Shown here piece after piece: positions 22,601 through 33,515 of a DNA stretch of 64,000 nt. Every line of letters begins with the position of its first letter. The stretch's first letter is position 1. The stretch covers positions 1 through 64,000 of the forward strand of contig KN880516.1 in the NCBI GenBank assembly GCA_000934385.1. Direction: 5' to 3'. Below the pieces are notes generated by a model. The model worked only from the letters and a program-made list of their open reading frames with translations, did not search any database and had not been told where the DNA came from. Both the position numbers and the translations under genes were made by a program. The stretch is from Cylindrobasidium torrendii FP15055 ss-10 (lineage: Eukaryota > Basidiomycota > Agaricomycetes > Agaricales > Physalacriaceae).

Positions 22601-23361
22601 TCCGACCAGAGACTGCTATCGAGTCGAACGCGGGAAGGAAGAGGCGACAGTGTACTGAGAATGATGATGGTCTATGGTGGTGATTGTGAGAGTTAAAACT
22701 GGAAAGGCAGCCGGGGGGCTCGAATCATCTATAGGTTCGATCGCTCGTTACATATATACCTCGGAGGCAGTAGAAATAGCTCCCGACGGAAACCGTTGAT
22801 ATTGCAAGAAGAACCAGTGAGTTTAGCCCTGTTTGTCCGGGATCCTCCCTCGCACAGATATTCCCCCATCAACGGAGTAGCTAGAGATATTCGAACCATC
22901 TAACAGTTCTACTACTTATGATTTCCAGTGAGCTCGAGCTGTGGTCAAGTGCTGTTTCGTAGAGGTACATTGCACTTCACCAGTGTTACACAGCACGCTC
23001 AAGTCAAAGTACACCAGTACCAAAGGTCCAAAACAGTATCTCATCCAGCGATGATGTGATCTGGATGTGATACAGACCGTATCATCACCCGGACCACCGA
23101 GAATATTCCTTAGGCAACGCAACAAATTCATGCCCTCTTTGTCCTGTGCAGCTCCAGCACACAATTCGAACATTGCCATTCCTGTCTTGAAGTCAGACAT
23201 CTGACAATAAGCATCTGCGCTGCTCAGGATCTTCCGGCTAACAAAGACGCCGTACAATTCAGAAGTGGGCGATACGCTGACCAGCACACTGGATCTGCGA
23301 ATGCCTGGCAATCGGTGTGCATCTTGTTATCGCTGCAACAAAGGGAATAGGCCTTGTCCGT
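22601..23361. other. Gap with possible decayed kinase sequence
   Basis: No intact gene. It lies between the compact kinase and a clear kinase-loop relic, and minus-strand open frames at 22916-23311 have no recognisable motif, though they could be the eroded C-lobe of that relic. The compact kinase promoter must lie in the first few hundred bases. Confidence 0.35.
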
Positions 23362-23484
23362 GCCCAGCGGAGTGTCCTCGCGCCCATTAAACGACACCAA
23401 GGTATGCAATGTTTCTACAACTGTAGCCAGGCCAAAGTTTGCTAAGCAACAGTGTTCGCCGTCGCTCTTGACAAAAACACCGAC
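23362..23484 (-). pseudogene. Protein kinase relic (activation-segment fragment)
   Basis: A short minus-strand stretch reads VFVKSDGEHCCLANFGLAT, clearly akin to ANILVKNDGHCCLTDFGIAT in the neighbouring kinase at 21090-22600. The DFG aspartate is replaced (NFG) and the frame around it has no coherent kinase lobes, HRD loop or glycine loop. It begins about 170 nt past the stop of the nitronate monooxygenase gene. Best read as a degenerate duplicate of the neighbouring kinase. Confidence 0.6.
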
Positions 23485-23653
23485 TCCTTCTCGTGTGAGC
23501 ACAACGCTACGCGATGGTAAGGGTTGCTTGGGAACCAGGGGTCTTGCTGATGTAATAATTGTTCTATCGACCAAACAACGCCAAATCTTGAAGTTTATAA
23601 CTGCGTGTCGACGGCATACAGTACGTATGGTGAGAGGATCGGCTTCGGTATGT

Positions 23654-25223
23654 TTAGAGTTTAGCAGTTGGCAGGACGAAGGCAGAAGACCACTGCAACA
23701 CTTGTGCAGCAGTCGTAACGAGTTCGTCCACACTGTCAGGTGATTAAGCGACGGTTTAATATGAGATTGGGTACAGCTCACATGTCCTTAGCAGGCTTAA
23801 TGTCCTGAAAAGAATTGAGTCAAAGCTTCAAGGAGAGATGCCATATGAACGTACGTGAATCGACCCGACTACCTTTCCAACGAGCCCTACAGACGGAATG
23901 AGCGATCCAGTACTACAGCAAGGGTGATAGATGGACATACAAGAGCGAACAGCATCATTCGCAGGCATATCAGCCCTCTTTTCGACTTCGACGTCATGTG
24001 GAATCTTCCCTTGGCTCGTCAGCTCTTTGATTTCATCGCGTCGACGTGTTTCCCTGATAGCGAGGCCGTAGGTTAGAACTGCCCAGCATCGATGCCACAG
24101 CGGAATGCTCACCAGTCCACGATGTATGGCGTCTTAATCACACTGAGCGGCCGCCCAGTATATATGATAGTCCGCACAGTATCGTCGTACCCAGCATTGA
24201 CGATAGCCTCCTTGTGCTTAGGCGGCGCACCAGCTTCCACGCTCGCAACAAAACGCGTGCCCACCCAGACCCCGGAGGCACCATACCTGGCGAAAAGGTG
24301 TCAGTGCCCAACGTGTGACTTCACGTAGGTTACAGTACTATGATACTCACGCAAGTGAGGCAGCCAGTCCACGTCCGTCTGCAATCCCACCCGCCGCAAC
24401 GACGAGAACTGGTTCTCCCGTGAGCGGACTACGAGCCTTTGACTTCTTGCACAGGTCGACTACAGCGGGAATGAGGATGGAAAAGGGAGTGTCGCCGGTG
24501 TGACCGCCGCCCTCTCCGCCTTGTGCGCAGATGATGTCGACGCCTGATAATTCGATGTTATATATGAGGAAGGCAAGTGAATCGTGAGCAGAATACATAC
24601 CTTGCTCAAGAGCTTTCTGCACATGCTGCAGACCAAAATGTCAAGCCCAAGTTATGCATGCATCCCAGTCAACATACCTTTGGATGACCGACCATGCTAT
24701 TCCAAACGATGTCAGTTTCATCCTTGAAGTCATGCACTCAAATACGCACTTCATAACAAATATTCCCTCTTTGTGCATTCTCTCCACAACCCACTTCTCC
24801 GGCACACCCACCGCACATACCAACACCTTCGCACCACCTTGCACAATAACGTCCAACAGCTCAGGCAGCTGTCCCTTCGTATAATCATAATTCGTCTTCC
24901 TCGCTGAGCCGCCAATCTGCGGTAGCAGAAGGTCCACGCCAAACGGCGCCTTACGATCCTCAAGATGTTCTTTGAGTTCTTCAATGTTGCGCCGGAGGAC
25001 AGAGGGAGTTTGGCGGAGACCACCGATGACGCCGAGCCCGCCTGAGTTGGTGACGGCGGCAGCGAGCTTGGGACCGGCGGCGACGTTCATGCCTAGCGCA
25101 GATGAACAGTCGTCTTCCGTGTAACGATTGGACAGTGGATGACTTGCCTGCGAGTAGGACGGGATGGTTGATTCCAAAAAGCCTAGTCAAGGGCGTAGAT
25201 AGCACGGGAGGGGAGGAAGGCAT
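23654..25223 (-). CDS. Nitronate monooxygenase (2-nitropropane dioxygenase family)
   Basis: FMN enzyme that oxidises alkyl nitronates, thought to detoxify compounds such as 3-nitropropionate. Ten exons join in phase: 25223-25148, 25092-24750, 24696-24678, 24625-24601, 24543-24351, 24286-24113, 24053-23941, 23886-23855, 23804-23782, 23732-23654; 358 residues, the normal size. Motifs: NHPVLLAGMNVAAGPKLAAA, GGLGVIGG, ICAQGGEGGGHTGD (FMN phosphate region), VLVVAAGGIADGRGLAASLA, GVWVGTRF. The C-terminus (DIKPAKDIVDELVTTAAQVL) is assembled from two tiny exons. Intron 1 uses a GC donor (CAG|GCAAGT), the only choice that keeps frame. The TIM-barrel core looks complete. Confidence 0.88.
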
Positions 25224-25493
25224 GGTGGTGGAGAGCGAGTAGACGTTCCTCCCAGACTGATAATGCCCCACTACTTTGTAGGACACGGGACCCATTTCTC
25301 GAGCCGACCGGAGACTCGGACTGGAACATAGCCGGTTGAGAAACGGATTTGAGCAATATTTCGGCGGCATTCAATTCAGTCTGCAAAAGCCCCGAAGATG
25401 CTTCGCTGGGGGGCCATTCGAGCTTGGGATGAGGGGGTAGCATGGTGTTCATTACGTGGGTGTTCATAAGGTAATGGAGCACTATGGGGTAAA
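25224..25493. other. Short gap upstream of nitronate monooxygenase
   Basis: About 270 bases between the CYC3 stop and the nitronate monooxygenase start, so its promoter overlaps the CYC3 3' untranslated region. No further element recognised. Confidence 0.4.
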
Positions 25494-26271
25494 TTAGGCG
25501 GACGAGGACTGCCCAGACGAAGATTGGGAGAAGGATGGAATCCAGGAAGAGACAAAACGAGATAGTCGCATCTGCGCGCCCTCCCAGTTGTCCAGCGCTG
25601 GTCGCACATCAAGGTAGAATGACACGGCCTGGGACGAACCGTGACTTCGGCCAGTGTAGAAGTCAATCACATAGCGTGTCCGTGTGCCGCATCGGTCAAC
25701 GACCCAGTCATGTCTGTCAAACGGTGGTGCATATCTAGCATTGATAAGTACATATTACAAAGCCTGGACATGACACGCACCCAAGAAGTGTTTTCCAGCG
25801 CGCCTTGGGAGTTGGCTCACTCGGACGTCCAATAAAGCTGACCAGCTTCAGCCCCCCGCACTTCTCTGAACCCTTGCCCTCCTCCCATTTCATGATTTCT
25901 GCCCAAGCGCGCTCGTTGACTGCATTGTGAATGGGCACGATGGTCTTCATGTCCGGTGCTTGCGGATTGTGGTTCTTGCGTTCCATAGCAGCAAAGAACT
26001 GCGCCTCCGATGGGTAGACCCAATTTCCTTCTCCAGAGGCCCTTGGGATTGTCGAAAGTTCGCGGTCCATTGAAAGAGAGCTGTTTGGACTTGTTGATGC
26101 AGATGGCGAACTAAACATTTTGGACCAAATTGACGAGGACGTGGACGTAGAAGCAGAGGCGGAGGCAGAGGAGTGGTCGACGGGGCATGTTGGCGGGGCT
26201 GCTGCGTGATCTACTGGGCAGACACCTTCTTTCTTAGTGGCAGGACTGCCATGATCGACTGGGCAGGACAT
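25494..26271 (-). CDS. CYC3: Holocytochrome-c synthase (cytochrome c heme lyase)
   Basis: Attaches heme covalently to apocytochrome c in the mitochondrial intermembrane space. Two exons, 26271-25781 and 25734-25494, give 243 residues. The N-terminus carries three Cys-Pro heme-binding motifs, CPVDH at residues 3, 18 and 29, then a Ser-rich linker. Conserved core: GNWVYPSEAQFFAAMERKNH (with the catalytic-region His), IVPIHNAVNERAWAEIMKWE, FIGRPSEPTPKARW, HDWVVDRCG, RYVIDFYTG and FYLDVRPALDNWEG. All family landmarks are present. It cannot be told from the sequence whether it also serves cytochrome c1. Confidence 0.92.
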
Positions 26272-26976
26272 GGTGGTTCAGAGCAAATGGGCGCACGCGG
26301 ATACGTCCGGCAAAGGCTCCGTGATCCGGCATCATTCATTGATCGCGCTTAAAGTCATGCAGGCAGCAGGAGACCTACTCAAGTGTTAAACACACGCCGA
26401 TATGTATGCAAAATGATTCTGAAAGCCTTTCATTCAACATTTCTTTCTGATTTTTTTGAGTAGACTTAGCTGCAATAGTGGTACTCAACTGACAACTGGT
26501 TTCGGACTGTCAATGTTCGGACCGCCGATCGCGCACTTCTGCGCTTGGTTAGCAACCATCACATGCAATGCTTTTGTTTTCCCCCATAAACAATCTTCAG
26601 TCTCACCATATGTTCTTGTCTTTGCGTCTGTTTCCATAGCATGGCCTTTGAGCAAGCGAGTGTCCATCTATGGCAGCCTCGGCGTCTAAATTACGGCCGC
26701 TTCAGCTCGCTGGATTTGGCCTGGCGATAATACAAGCCCGATACAGCCTGCCTTTAAGCAAGCCCAGTATTTGAATGCACACAAACAACAGCATCTCAAG
26801 TTTCATTTCCAATCTCTTCCACCACTACCATTGTAAGTGTTCTCATCGCAAGTGAGCGCTGTGCTCATCCTCAATCAGCCCAACCTGCCGTAAATCAACC
26901 AATAAAACTTTTACTAAACATGATCAAGAAAAAACCACCCATTCCCAAGAACGGGATGAACCCAGTCTAGTACGAT
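26272..26976. other. Intergenic, divergent promoters
   Basis: No gene seen. It separates the divergently transcribed CYC3 and C2H2 genes and must hold both promoters. A poly-T run lies at 26450-26457. Confidence 0.4.
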
Positions 26977-28270
26977 ATGCCTCTTGTTCAGCATCTCCCA
27001 CTTACGGTCCCTTCCAGTCATTTCAAATGCCCACGCTGTCCCCAAACGTGCCGCCTCAAAGGCAACTTGCAGTCCCATATTGAGAGCCAGTGGGCCCAAT
27101 TTTTGTGGCTACTATGGTCCTCGTTGCTCACGCAAATGCAGGCATCTAAACATTGAGCAATACCAATGCAAGTATTGTGACCGACGCACCAAGACGCGCG
27201 GCAATCTTCGGACACACTGCACGAAGGAGCACCCTGGTATGCCCATCAGCACTGCTGGGTACGGCAAGGAGACTCTGCCCGAGCCGCTTGCGAAACTTCT
27301 AGAGTTGGTCGTGCAGGTTCCGCTCTCATCACAGGTTATTCGAGGCCCCGCGGCGAATACAACTGTCGAGGAATCTGCGCAGACCAGCCGTCCAGTATGC
27401 ATAGACCTTACTATGGACGACGACGAGCCTGTCTACGAGCCATACCCCTGCGCGCAAGCGCTGGCGAGGTGCATTACTATGAAGGAGAGTACGTCTGATT
27501 CGCCGGCGGTCATGGAGAAGCCCAACGTCGCCGGCTGGGACAATGTCGATACGGCCCACGACCAGCAAGACAATACTAGCGCACCGACGAACAATCACTC
27601 GCCGCCAGTCTTTTGGAGGCGAGATTCGGTGGCAGATGCCGAGGACGCCGCTACGGAGAAGCCTCTGCAGCCACCCAGCAAAGTTCCGGAACACACCTAC
27701 CAGATTGCTCTCCCACCATCGCCAATTCAGCAGCGTGCTGTAGTCCCGGTCACGCAGCCTGTTCATCTCCCTGAGCACAAACCTGAGCCTCAGCCTGAAC
27801 GCGTCTGGCGTTTTCCTCTTCCGATGCTTCGTACCTCATCCACTGCCCATTCTCCAGCTCAGGTTTATGTTCCACCACTTGACGAACAAGCATTTCTCGA
27901 GGAGGATCTGAAGCGCCTTATCCTACTTGCGAAGCAGGAGGCTCGGTGTACGAATGTGACGGAACTCAGAGCACTCGTGATGGAGCACAAGCGCGAGTAC
28001 AAGGCGACCTGCCGGCGCGAGAGGGAAGCTGTTGTGGCATATCGGGAGCTACAGCGGGGCAGGGCAGAGCGGCGCGCAGACGAAGCCAAGATGGAGGCGA
28101 ATGCGACAAAGCAGGTGCAGAGGAGCAGTATATTCCGCGAGACCCAGCTTAGGAAGAAGAAGAGCGGGCTGCTGGAGTATAGGTATCCGAAGATGCCTGC
28201 TCCTCCCTTCGTGCCCTTGAAGCCGCGGAGCGATGTGCCAGCGCCGACGCTGATACCTGCAATATGGTGA
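26977..28270 (+). CDS. C2H2 zinc-finger protein with C-terminal coiled coil
   Basis: Probable nuclear nucleic-acid-binding protein, 413 residues. Exons 26977-27089 and 27142-28270. The first exon starts a zinc finger, CPRCPQTCRLKGNLQSH, whose second histidine is supplied across the intron (SHIESQH), which confirms the splice. A second finger follows at once: CKYCDRRTKTRGNLRTHCTKEH. The middle is acidic and Pro-rich (IDLTMDDDEPVYEPY is SIM-like). The last 130 residues are strongly charged and helical (EEDLKRLILLAKQEA, EYKATCRREREAVVAYRELQ), ending in a Pro-rich tail. Target unknown. The unspliced frame starting at 26984 is an artefact because it destroys finger 1. Confidence 0.78.
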
Positions 28271-29023
28271 AGTAGGCGATGCGTGAACTTCAACCTTTTT
28301 TGGACTCTCTAATGAAGCAAGGTGTATCCTTGTATAACGTTCATTTTTTCAGTTTTCCCTACGACTCGTCTTTTTCTCGCTCTTTACAGGCATTTTCTTT
28401 CCTTTCAAATATCGTCTCAGCATCTCTTATTGCCCACATTCCCTTGCATATACAATCTTCAGATATCTGTCACACTCCTTCCCTCTCTTGCATCATTCAG
28501 TTTACCTACCAACTTGTATCCTACACTTTCATTTACCTCATCTCTACCTTGACACGACTATACACGACTGCTACTTATGATTATGAAAGCTTCTAACGCT
28601 ACGAATGCAAAGACATGACAATACAAGTTCCTGGCCTGGCGCGCTTAGGCGAGCATTATTAGGCCTGCTCATAGACAGCCCCCTCAATGTGGAGAGGAGA
28701 CTTTTCGTGAGCAATCTGCTCCCAGCATTCCCCGGGGACGACGACGGCCATGACTAGTATTTTTTGTCTGTTTGGACTTCGCCACGGTCACGCGGAAGGT
28801 CCTTTTCAATCGCAAAAAGACAGGCGTTTAAGAGGAGTGAGGGGCTTGCATTTATGAGACAACTACTACAGCGCACACCGACGCGCAACAAGAACGTCAC
28901 AATAGCAGTGCCACTGCAGCATAAACAGAGTCGCTCAGTCGCAACGACGACACTCAGCTCTCTTCCTTCCACTCTCATTCATCACTCTATCTTTTTTGAA
29001 ATCTACCAGCCAAATCTGCCGCC
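28271..29023. other. Intergenic, pyrimidine-rich
   Basis: 28330-28560 is T/C-rich, with open frames that code for hydrophobic, low-complexity sequence on the plus strand. This looks like 3' untranslated sequence, not a gene. The last 100 bases, also pyrimidine-rich, should be the leader of the next gene. Confidence 0.45.
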
Positions 29024-29671
29024 ATGAAAACCTATCAAGTAGACGACAATGCTGAACTGATGCGCCACAGTTCGGCCAAGATCGCATCACGCCACTCGGC
29101 AAACGGGCACTTCGCCGCCGCCCCTTATGACTCGACCAAGTTTTCTCATCACGAAATCTTGTCTGAAAGTTGTACGGATTCTGCCTCTACGCCTTCTCTA
29201 TCGGACGTCTCCGAGGACAAATGCGCGAATGTGGGATACACAAAGCGAACCCAAATTCCCCCGCCTCCTTGGGCGTCAACATCATCGGAAAACCATCTGA
29301 GCAAAGATGACGAGAACGCTCTTATGGAGGAGCTGGAGGCACTAGGCCCCTCCGCAGACGATACTAGTAGTAGTAGTAGTCGTTGTGAGGTGGGCGTCGA
29401 GGAGACTCCTTACGTGCCGGACCCACACACTGCGTGGTGCGAGAAGTACGCGCGCGCATCGGGTTGGATTCCCGCAGAGCCGTATGACATCCCCCCATCT
29501 TCTCATCCTCCTCCGTCCTTCAGTGGTACGTCCACTAGTAGCCCAAGCAACACGGCGCCCGACTGGACCCCCTACGTATACCCCTGGTATCTAGTGAATT
29601 ACGATCAGTCCGAGTCGTACTGCTACGACGCATCTCAGCTACAGTTGGCAAGAAGTACGCCTCTTGGATAA
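29024..29671 (+). CDS. Hypothetical Ser/Pro-rich protein
   Basis: Single-exon frame of 215 codons from a good ATG, not recognised. The product is hydrophilic and probably disordered, rich in Ser, Pro and acidic residues, with a serine run coded by (AGT)n at about 29366-29381. Its C-terminal third is aromatic: WCEKYARASGWIPAEPYDIP and DWTPYVYPWYLVNYD. No signal peptide or membrane helix. Its length and ordinary composition favour a real gene, but with no family support it remains hypothetical. Confidence 0.5.
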   Translation: MKTYQVDDNAELMRHSSAKIASRHSANGHFAAAPYDSTKFSHHEILSESCTDSASTPSLSDVSEDKCANVGYTKRTQIPPPPWASTSSENHLSKDDENALMEELEALGPSADDTSSSSSRCEVGVEETPYVPDPHTAWCEKYARASGWIPAEPYDIPPSSHPPPSFSGTSTSSPSNTAPDWTPYVYPWYLVNYDQSESYCYDASQLQLARSTPLG

Positions 29672-30670
29672 TTGGGCGCGGAAGATGGGAGAACCGCAGA
29701 TCCAAGCTAGGGTTAGTGGTTGATTGAACAATTTTTGAAAGAGTAATGCGGACTGTTTAGTTGCTGTTTAGCCGTTCTACTAGCATGTCGATATTAATAT
29801 GTGAAATATTCAAATTCGATGTGCGAAGCCCCGACTCTACTTTAGCGCCATTCAGACCCACATCGCTTATATTTACCGTCAAGGGTGCAAGAGCTCACAT
29901 TACCTGATCGAGCCATTGTCATTATTGGGTAAGCAAGAAAGCGGTGCAGAGCGGATGCGAGTGGTCGGTCTCTTCAAGGCATCCCGTCAGCATACAGTAA
30001 GGAACCATGAAATACCTGGTGACTGCGTCCCTGGAAATAGTTTTTTGTGCGGCAGCATCCGGATTCCGAGCCCAAAGCACTTGCAAAGCACGGTGAGTGC
30101 CGACATGTAGGGCGGGATGGTACGGCATGTGAGGATCACTATGGATACTTTGACAGATTGCATGCTGGCGAGTGTGTCCCAATGTTTTTGGTACGCGAAA
30201 AGACGTGAGAAAACTTTCAGCTATGCATGAGTGGGTTCATGCAGTGTTCATGCGCTTTGGCTGTGGCTCACGGAGCCGGTGACCTTCTCGCGCCGCATTT
30301 GGCAAGTTCAATGAACGACAGACGGAGGCTTTAGGTCGATTTACACGTGTATGTATGGTCAGTGTGTGCCGTTTCACCTGTTCCGTGCCCATGGGCAAAC
30401 TTTGACCCCACACTGGCCTGTTACTGGCATATGCACTTGCTCCTTGCATGGACTCGATTCAGTCATTTTCGCGAAGAAATGTGCAGACTCATCCGAAAGA
30501 AGACGAATGTTGCAGTGGGGTACATTCACAGCAGTTCACAGCTCACTCGGTGAGCAAATGGCTCATTGAGCCTCACTCGGACACCGTCGACCCTGATCAC
30601 GGAGATATGCGATGAGCCCCCACGCGTTTGTCACCGGCCACACACGCAAAATAGATGACAATTCGGAGAA

Positions 30671-30696
30671 CCCGCCCGCCGGTAGTGGCGGGCGGG
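30671..30696. repeat. Perfect 10-bp inverted repeat (GC hairpin)
   Basis: CCCGCCCGCC, six-base spacer GGTAGT, then GGCGGGCGGG. The arms are exact reverse complements and entirely G/C. It could form a stable hairpin in RNA or single-stranded DNA, or be a paired site for a GC-box-binding factor. It lies 425-450 bp upstream of the forkhead start codon. Confidence 0.7.
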
Positions 30697-31055
30697 CGGC
30701 AGTGGTGTGTGTGCTTTGAATGGCGGGCCTGTGTCGTAAACTGATTGCAACCCAGTTGCAACCTCAGATTTAGCCGTTGGAATGGAGGCCAGAGTTTGCG
30801 TGGGAATTGTAGAAAAGAGAGGTTCTGTCCGACTTGGGAGAGCTCTGAGCATGTGGCTGATACGCTGCAAGGCCAGAGAATAATCCATCAGAACGATCAA
30901 GTCACTCGTTCAAAGTGCCCAGGGACCGGAATTCAGATCGATGACCCAAATAAGGTTGGCATTCGATTAGGTCAGCCGATGCTTGTTACATAGCCAGACT
31001 GTTTTCGGCGATGTTTTTCTTTGACTACCCTGCGCTTCGGTGGCTGTAGCATTAG

Positions 31056-31062
31056 TATAAAG
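31056..31062 (+). promoter_or_regulatory. TATA box of forkhead gene
   Basis: TATAAAG lies 60-66 nt upstream of the chosen ATG at 31122, fitting a core promoter and supporting that start. Confidence 0.45.
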
Positions 31063-31121
31063 AGATGAGATGAGCCATGGTGTGACGGTTCCTTTCCGTA
31101 TTTTCTAGCCTTCCAGCTGCC

Positions 31122-33515
31122 ATGGGCAAAGTGTCGACTGATCCCGACAGAGTGCGCCTTATTTCGCCCATTCTTCTAAGCCTACCCAGTTGTTGACACC
31201 TCCTGGGGTGAATCAGCCGTACAAGTGTGATAAATGCGAAGCTACTTTCAAGCAAAGACCCGCGCTCAAAAACCATCTATCAACCCATGATCCTGCCACA
31301 AAGAAGTGCGTCAATGCTGCTCGTCGTCGCCAGTGTAGTACTAACTGCGCCCATGTAGTCGCTTTCCGTGTCCGTGGGAGGGTTGTACACAAGGCTTTCG
31401 CACAAAGAATAGTATGACCATACACTGCAACGCAATGTGTGTGCTTATACTCCCCTTCCATTCCTCCTACTTTCACTAATTGTCATCCAGACATATCAAA
31501 GAGCTTAAAGAGGCGTGCCTCTATTGTCCGTTCAAGTCTACATACCCCGCCGCACTGACCAAGCACTACGATACGTTCCATCCCGGCCTGCAGCGCATGT
31601 CCCCCAGTCACCCCCTCTTTGCCGCGTACGTGCGTGCGCGAAAGGTGCATGGAAGTCTTTCATCAAACGTGACCGTCTCGGCATGGCAGAGCTATACCGG
31701 CGAAGACTTTCAGGATGGGCGCAAACTTCACCTCGGACGACAATTCTCGAAACCCATCGACTGCGAGGACACCAGCATCGTTGTTACCGACGACACGGGG
31801 GCCACCTCCTTTCATGACGCTCACCAACGGTCGCAGCCGGCGGATCTAGAGCTTGATATTATGGAGGACGACGTCGGGTCTGGCGACCAGTCCATGGACA
31901 CCACCTTTCACTCAAAGACGACATCCCTCCGACAGAAGCGGCGTGTCGAGGCACTACTGGACCCCGCAGCGCAGCTACTCTTTCCTCCGCCTCAATTTCC
32001 CACGACATCCAAGCAGTCGCAGGTGGCGTTGCCGTCGAGCAATGCTTCAGCACCGTCGACGGGTATCAAGGCTTGCGAGTCGTACTCCCCGCTCGAGAAG
32101 TCAACGGGTGGCTCGTCATCCTATGCCCCGTCCTCTTCATCACGGCCCAGCTCCAGCAGCGCGGACATTACTGTCCATTCATCGATAGCCATTATCTCGG
32201 ACGGCCCTACTACTTCATGGAGGTCACCGGATCCTGGGGAGCCTTCTCATGGGCTCCTCCCTTTGCCACTACCCGCACCTAGAATGACGGATTCATGTTA
32301 CTCTCAACACGCACACCCACAACCCTTGCGTGCGCTTCCGCTAAACCCCTACCCACATCCTCCCACATCTACACGTTCGTCATGCTCCTCTCGCCGCTGC
32401 AGTCCAACTCCAACGCTAGTGAAAGGCAACTCCATGGAATCTGTTATTTCCCTTGATAGTCTAGCTTCGCCTGTAGCGAGCACGTCTATATCACAACCTA
32501 CATCGCCGCAACGCGATCGTCATACCCTCCCTCCCATTTCAGACTCGCGAAAAGGGCTCAGACAGATACCATCCATTCATACAATATTCCCAAGATCCCA
32601 GTACCCGCGCTTTCTCCCTGCTTTCGACACCGATACCTCGAACATCGACGCCTCAATTCCCTCTTGGTCAGCTAATACTGATTCTCCGCCTGTGAAAGAC
32701 TATGCCAAAGCGGAGGACCATTCGGACTCTCTGTCGACAATGGATGTTCCACCTACGTCGACAACCCCACTACAACTCGACGGTGTCGAACTTCGAAAAA
32801 CACACGGCATGCTCTGGCCATTCCGACAAGATCCATCTCCTCACATACCGACATGGCGCTCAAGGTCTGGCCATCGACATCCTGTCGCGCCGCGCGACTC
32901 CATCTTCACCGACCCCGAGCCATACCTCCGCCTCACATTCAAGATCCCACCGGACGAAAAGGTGTCGCTGTCTGCGCTGGCCGACGCACCTGAGCGCGGT
33001 ACCGGGCGTCCAAATTATAGCCTACACCAGCTCGCGGTACTTGCGATATTTCAAAGCTCAGATCATATGGCGACGTTGGCGGAGATCAGGACTGCAATCC
33101 AGGACCGCTTTCCGTTCTTTGCTCACCCCAAGAATGAGCCATCCTTCTGTGTGCGTTTAATTCTTGCTTTTTGCCCTGTCGGATTTGTGGCTAACTCGCA
33201 TTGTAGAGCTCGATTCGGCATATGCTCTCGTACCACTCCGTTTTCGTCAAGGCTGAGCATCCTACAAACCGACGCAGTACCCTGTGGACGCTCAACGTAG
33301 ACCTGGCGAACCAGACAAAGCGTCAGCGCAAGCGTCGGTCTGTACAATCCGGGGAAATTGTCGCTATTCAGAGCTACACGAACATGGCGCCAGGGAGGAG
33401 ACCCAACTCGAATTGGCGTGCGCTCTCTGAAGAAAGCTTGGAAGACCCGTCACTGGAAAGAATAGACATGATCACCGACCTCTGGCAGCCTAATATCAAT
33501 ATATCTAGGCCATAA
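31122..33515 (+). CDS. Transcription factor with two C2H2 fingers and a forkhead domain
   Basis: Likely nuclear transcription factor of about 700 residues. Exon 1 is only nine bases (31122-31130); removing the 50-nt intron gives MGKPTQLLTPPG. Exon 2 is 31181-31305 and exon 3 31491-33148. Finger 1: CDKCEATFKQRPALKNHLSTH. Finger 2: CLYCPFKSTYPAALTKHYDTFH, joined by a 185-nt intron. A Ser/Pro-rich linker of about 400 residues follows. The C-terminus is forkhead-like: YSLHQLAVLAIF, EIRTAIQDRFPFF, then the recognition-helix signature SIRHMLSYHSVFVKAEH and a basic stretch KRQRKRRS. The last intron is unresolved: the obvious GT at 33149 leaves the recognition helix out of phase. A GT at 33153 with acceptor AGAG (exon from 33209), or a GC donor at 33151 with exon from 33207, restores SIRH. 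This is either a weak splice site or a one-base error. Confidence 0.72.

Larger units (their letters stand above)
29672..31121. other. Largest gene-free stretch (1.45 kb)
   Basis: No frame here resembles a protein. It holds a perfect GC-rich inverted repeat at 30671-30696 and, at its right end, the core promoter of the forkhead gene. It may be an extended regulatory region, since transcription-factor genes often have long upstream regions; no element beyond these two was recognised. Confidence 0.45.

Noticed and set aside
23654..25223. Ending the nitronate monooxygenase at the TGA after PAKDM
   Set aside because: A GTGAGC donor there leads in phase to an exon completing the family C-terminus (DIVDELVTTAAQVL), so the longer form was kept.
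28279..28596. Plus-strand frame of 105 codons after the C2H2 gene
   Set aside because: Ser/Leu/Phe-rich low-complexity translation of a pyrimidine-rich 3' region; no start context or homology.
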